Below are positions 61,498-64,000 of a stretch of DNA of 64,000 bases, in pieces. The position numbers and the translations under genes were made by a program. How positions within the stretch are numbered: position 1 is the first letter of the stretch; each line of letters opens with the position of its first letter. Source of the DNA: Leptoclinus maculatus (Eukaryota; Chordata; Actinopteri; Perciformes; Stichaeidae); assembly GCA_032191485.1 (NCBI GenBank), contig JAVDOI010000006.1, positions 7,923,556 to 7,987,555 of the forward strand, read 5' to 3'. Under the pieces are notes generated by a model, which worked only from the letters and a program-made list of their open reading frames with translations, made no database searches and was not told the DNA's origin.

Positions 61498-63249
61498 ATA
61501 CTATAAGAATTTAGGCCAATTCCATAAAACCAGTAGAGCTTATCCAATCCCACAGGGCCTGATAAAACATTCATGAGTGTTTAACTGGGGACAGTGAGAA
61601 TATCAATTTTCATGTAACGCATTTAAAAAACAAGCTGTCAAGAACATAAAAAAAAAAATCGGGTAAAACAACAAAACACAACACGCTTCGACACATGTGC
61701 TGTCTAGTTAACGCACAAGCAAAAAATGACACTATCGTCATCAGAGCAAAAGGGATAATATTGCATCTTTTAAATGTTTTTTTTTAGCAGCCATCCAGAC
61801 TAATCCATCTCTTAATGTGATAGAAAAGTAACCTCCTTCCACTTCTCTACAAGAGCTAGTGCACTGCGGACCAAATACACCTTCAATGCATTCAGTAGTC
61901 TCGTTCTCATCGTGGCGAGGGAGCATCATCCATTTAAACTGGAATAATTAATGAGAGCTGCAACAGTGACGAGCAAGGAGCAACGAAAGCACAGCACACG
62001 GATGAGGCATTCCCACAGTAACAAGCACAAACACCAGCATCTTTCTGTTCTGCGACAGGCCCTTCCCTTTGGATCATTGAGGCTTACCCACAGGATTTAT
62101 TTTTTCACTCTTGTTTTTTTCCCCCCACACTTCCCTTCCACCTCGGACAGATACCGTGATGAGGTAGGGTCATATTGTCTGTCAAGTAAATCCCTTTTGC
62201 GATTATTTCAGCAGAGCTGGCAGTTAATAATGAAAGGGATTCGGTACTAAGACGAATGTGACAGAATTCACTGCCTCATCTTGAATATAAAGACGACTAA
62301 ATTACTGATGGCAACTGTAGCGGGAAGCCCATAATAAACAGTTCATCTTAAAATAGACCGGCTTACGCTATAGCACTACGGAGTTTAGCTTAAAGAAATG
62401 CTACCAGAAGGTTCTAAACCTAAATGCAATACAAAATAAATCCTCATGGTCGGTCACAACAGTTAGCTGAAGCCAAAGCAAGATGGGCCATTTAAAACGT
62501 GCATTTATAGCCTATAGTTCCCCGACGGTAACTCGCAAATGATTTGCGAGCTGGCCTGTGGCAGAAGGAGTGACACATTGATTTTGATGTATGTAAAAAT
62601 CAAACAGGGCCACTGGCCCTGACCTTCAACATGCATTCAAATACACCTGCACTCACTCATGGTCACACACACACACACACACACAGTCAAGAGAACATGT
62701 GTACACACACTCACACGTATATAAATGAGAAGCCCTCTTAGTGTATCCGTTACATCAGCATGTCCTCAGACTCCTTTACTGCCTCCGATGATGAAGAGCC
62801 ACAAGGCCGCTGACACAGCACAGACACCAAGCCATTGGTGGGATTACACACCCCCGGCCTCCCACTGGCCAATAGCAGTGTCGGCTGATAGATCAGGTGA
62901 CCATTAAAACAGTTGCGTGTTATCGTTATGATAATGTGTCAAAATTAGATTCAGGCGACAGTGATCACTCTCAAATGTCCTTGTGCTTAATGATGGGCCG
63001 GTTTTGGAAAAAGGGTCGTTTTTGAGAGAAAAATCACTTAAATTTAGTGCAGATTAAAAATAATCTACAAGTTAACATTCACAATCTAAAGCGTGAAACA
63101 TCTATGATAATAGACAATAACTCAGTGATTTAAATCACTTAAAAATTCAATAAAAAAAAGATTCTTCCATCATAAGAAGGGCTGATTTCATGGGTGGAAT
63201 ATGGTCTCAAAATGCCTTTATTTTACATGCGAGTATGTATTTAAAATGA

Positions 63250-63266
63250 CCACCGCGTGGCGGCTG
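63250..63266 (+). promoter_or_regulatory. CTCF-like motif in fam219a intron 1
   Basis: CCACCGCGTGGCGGCTG differs at one or two positions from the CCGCGNGGNGGCAG form of the CTCF consensus. Confidence 0.4.
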
Positions 63267-64000
63267 ACATGGGTCTTCATCAGGGTCCTTTTAAATACAT
63301 ATTGCCATGTAACATTTGTATTTTGCACAAACCCTACAGTGTGGCTTGGATCGGTTTCCAAAGGGGGCTTCTGCATTTATTAATGACCATTTTCCAGCGA
63401 TGCATTGAGCTCTACACAAGATGGAATAAGCACAGCACACCTGAGGGATCCAAAGAGCACCTGTATGTGATCGTTCACCACAAAAGAGCCAGCAATACGC
63501 CTCTACTCCATTGTCTATAAAAAGCTGTTGTATTTGAGTGAAATGTATTCTCAACAAGGACACAGGTGCCAGGTGTATTCATGCATTTTTTAGCAATCAC
63601 AATGAAGTTATTAGCATTATAATACACATCCATGTGTGCCACAGCAAACTGTGATTCTGACACAATCAGACATGGTTTAAATGGAAAGTGAGGGAGTGTT
63701 TCAGAGGCTGGGACTGCAAGATAGCAGGTGTAACATTTAGGAGGCCAAGGCATGATAATAAGTAATTACATGATAAGGAATGAACGATACCATTTGTAAC
63801 TGACACACCGCAGCCACAATCCAAGTATCTCTGATATTGGATTGATTTCCACAGAAGTCTCACTGGATGAAACATGAGATCTGATCGAAACTGATCAAAT
63901 CGTCATAAAGGAGAGGCAAAAAGGAGACTTTCTGTACCAGAGAAAGTATGTTCTTCTGTGATTTCTGCTGGAGTTTAGCTTCAGGGGTAGGAGGGCTGGG

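Larger units (their letters stand above)
60582..64000 (-). other. fam219a: fam219a intron 1 (partial)
   Basis: A TTTTCTAG acceptor precedes the first visible exon, and no upstream coding exon was found. The stretch has no other gene. It holds an (AC)n run at about 62667-62684, a 12-bp-arm palindrome at 61471-61497, and a CTCF-like motif at 63250-63266. Confidence 0.7.

Overview
The window is vertebrate nuclear DNA, almost certainly from a ray-finned (percomorph-type teleost) fish. Genes have short GT-AG introns and are embedded in AT-rich non-coding DNA. There are long (GT)n arrays, an L2-type LINE, and several dispersed repeats of kinds common in teleosts. The gene order resembles human 9p13.3, where MYORG and FAM219A lie close together on the same strand. 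No bacterial, CRISPR or operon-like features are present.

Layout: positions 1 to about 39,200 hold no convincing protein-coding gene. They contain microsatellites, an L2 LINE fragment with an open reading frame (about 6,670-7,870), two decayed LINE tails (about 8,380-8,680 and 18,800-19,250), small inverted-repeat elements, a large dispersed teleost repeat (about 13,245-13,860), and patches dense in homeodomain, POU and SOX-like words that may be conserved regulatory DNA (best between 26 and 36 kb).

From 39.2 kb to the right edge, four genes all read leftward (minus strand). They are: myorg, a type II membrane GH31 glycosidase (coding 40,905-43,081, two coding exons); an unrecognised 200-residue gene in four exons (46,876-48,301); an intact 15-exon nicalin-like gene (49,529-54,143, 554 residues) that is too diverged from human NCLN to look like the ordinary one-to-one orthologue; and fam219a (57,489 to beyond the right edge, five coding exons visible, first exon outside). 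All exon junctions given here were joined by hand. Each keeps frame and uses AG acceptors and GT donors.

The genes do not form a pathway. MYORG and nicalin are both proteins of the ER/secretory membrane system, FAM219A has no established function, and the 200-residue protein is unknown. The main points of interest are the nicalin-like paralogue at a MYORG/FAM219A locus, the unassigned four-exon gene, the extra intron in myorg, two small mobile-element families traceable at several loci, and ZNF143- and CTCF-like motifs that may mark promoters or boundaries. Family assignments rest on protein similarity recalled from memory; no search was run.
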